64,000 nt of DNA. It comes from an uncultured Bacteroides sp. (GTDB lineage Bacteria; Bacteroidota; Bacteroidia; Bacteroidales; Bacteroidaceae). The translations under genes were made by a program, and so were the position numbers. Positions 63,103 through 64,000 of this stretch are shown in pieces. The notes below the pieces were generated by a model. The model had not been told where the DNA came from, ran no database searches, and saw only the letters and a program-made list of their open reading frames with translations. The DNA is taken from assembly GCA_947074235.1 (NCBI GenBank), contig CAMTOV010000002.1, positions 1-64,000 of the forward strand, given 5' to 3'. Every line of letters starts with the position of its first letter. The stretch's first letter is position 1.

Positions 63103-64000
63103 ATGAAACTACATAAAATAATCCTTCCTATAGTGGCATGTGCATTTGCTGTTGGCAGTTGCGATGACGATAAGATGGAATGGGGTAGACCAGAAGGCTA
63201 TGGAGACGTTTCTCTCTCTGAAATTCCTCTTGGTTTGTCAGAAAAAATAGCGAACTACGATTTTATAAAGAACTATGTTCAAAAGTATGCATCACACATG
63301 AGTGTAGGTATTGGTTTAGGAGCCGATCTTTATATCAATGATGCTGAATATAGACAAGTGGCAAATGATAACTATCAAATGATAACTACTGGTAATGCTA
63401 TGAAGCATTCGTCAGTAGTAAAAAATGATGGTAGTTTAAACTTTACAACTATTGATGCTTTTCTTGAAGCTATTCCAGCAGATATGAAAGTCTATGGACA
63501 TAATTTTATTTGGCATACTCAACAAAAACAAACGTACTTGAAAACACTGATTGCTCCCGAAGTAATTGTGGAAACTGGCGATGATGATGTTTGTGAAAAT
63601 GTAGTAACAAACTCTGGTTTCGAAGATGGTACAACAAATCCATGGGGTTGTTGGGGTGGCAATGGGCCATCAAAGAACTTGTCTGAGGCGGGTCAAGGAT
63701 ATAATGGCGATTATGCCATGATATTATCAAACCCTAAAGATGGTAATATGTGGGATGCACAAGCTGCAGTAACTTTTGATACTTATTTAGTGTCGGGCGA
63801 AACCTATGTATTCCAATTCTGGGCTCGTTCTACATCTCCTGCAGGTCAATTGCAAGTTCAAGTGCAAAATAGCTCTACCTATCAAAGCCAAGAAGGTTAT
63901 AATACTTTTGAAGTTGGAACAGAGTGGATTTTATGTCAACACGAATATACTTGTTCGAAAGATGATGTAGACCGCATACTTATTAACTTTGGTAAAATAG
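63103..64000 (+). CDS. GH10 endo-1,4-beta-xylanase interrupted by a CBM4/9-like module (3' truncated)
   Basis: Lipoprotein signal VGSCDDDKMEWGRP; GH10-type MITTGNAMKHSS...VYGHNFIWHTQQ followed by ENVVTNSGFEDGTTNPWGCWGGNG (CBM4_9-like). Confidence 0.85.
   Translation, partial: MKLHKIILPIVACAFAVGSCDDDKMEWGRPEGYGDVSLSEIPLGLSEKIANYDFIKNYVQKYASHMSVGIGLGADLYINDAEYRQVANDNYQMITTGNAMKHSSVVKNDGSLNFTTIDAFLEAIPADMKVYGHNFIWHTQQKQTYLKTLIAPEVIVETGDDDVCENVVTNSGFEDGTTNPWGCWGGNGPSKNLSEAGQGYNGDYAMILSNPKDGNMWDAQAAVTFDTYLVSGETYVFQFWARSTSPAGQLQVQVQNSSTYQSQEGYNTFEVGTEWILCQHEYTCSKDDVDRILINFGKI

Overview
64 kb of a Bacteroidales chromosome, most likely Bacteroides or a close relative. The assignment rests on SusC/SusD and hybrid two-component PUL genes, TAnnTTTG-type -7 promoter motifs and a succinate/propionate-type gene set. 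Left to right: a GGGtGRT/IscU-like pair; pectate lyase; DMP19-like protein, smpB and metH; a glycan-enzyme block (beta-helix protein, GH3, CE1-type esterase, CotH/lamin-tail protein); an MFS exporter; hisS; a [FeFe]-hydrogenase operon (hydA-hydE-hydG-hydF, group B-like); fructokinase; groES-groEL; GH95, GH3-PA14 and GH28 glycosidases; nagB; a flavodiiron protein; a Na+-pumping methylmalonyl-CoA decarboxylase operon with an unusual OadG fusion and mce; a TonB-dependent receptor; and a probable xylan PUL (hybrid two-component regulator divergent from SusC-SusD-IPT SGBP and a truncated GH10 xylanase). I saw no rRNA, transposase, integrase, phage gene or CRISPR array. The most interesting non-coding signals are two different 22-bp-period tandem triplets at 28161-28302, a nested inverted repeat built on TTTAACGCGTTAAA at 2229-2328, and three TGTAAC(A/G)T direct repeats spaced 21/20 bp upstream of susC. 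All family calls come from reading motifs and were not confirmed by database search.
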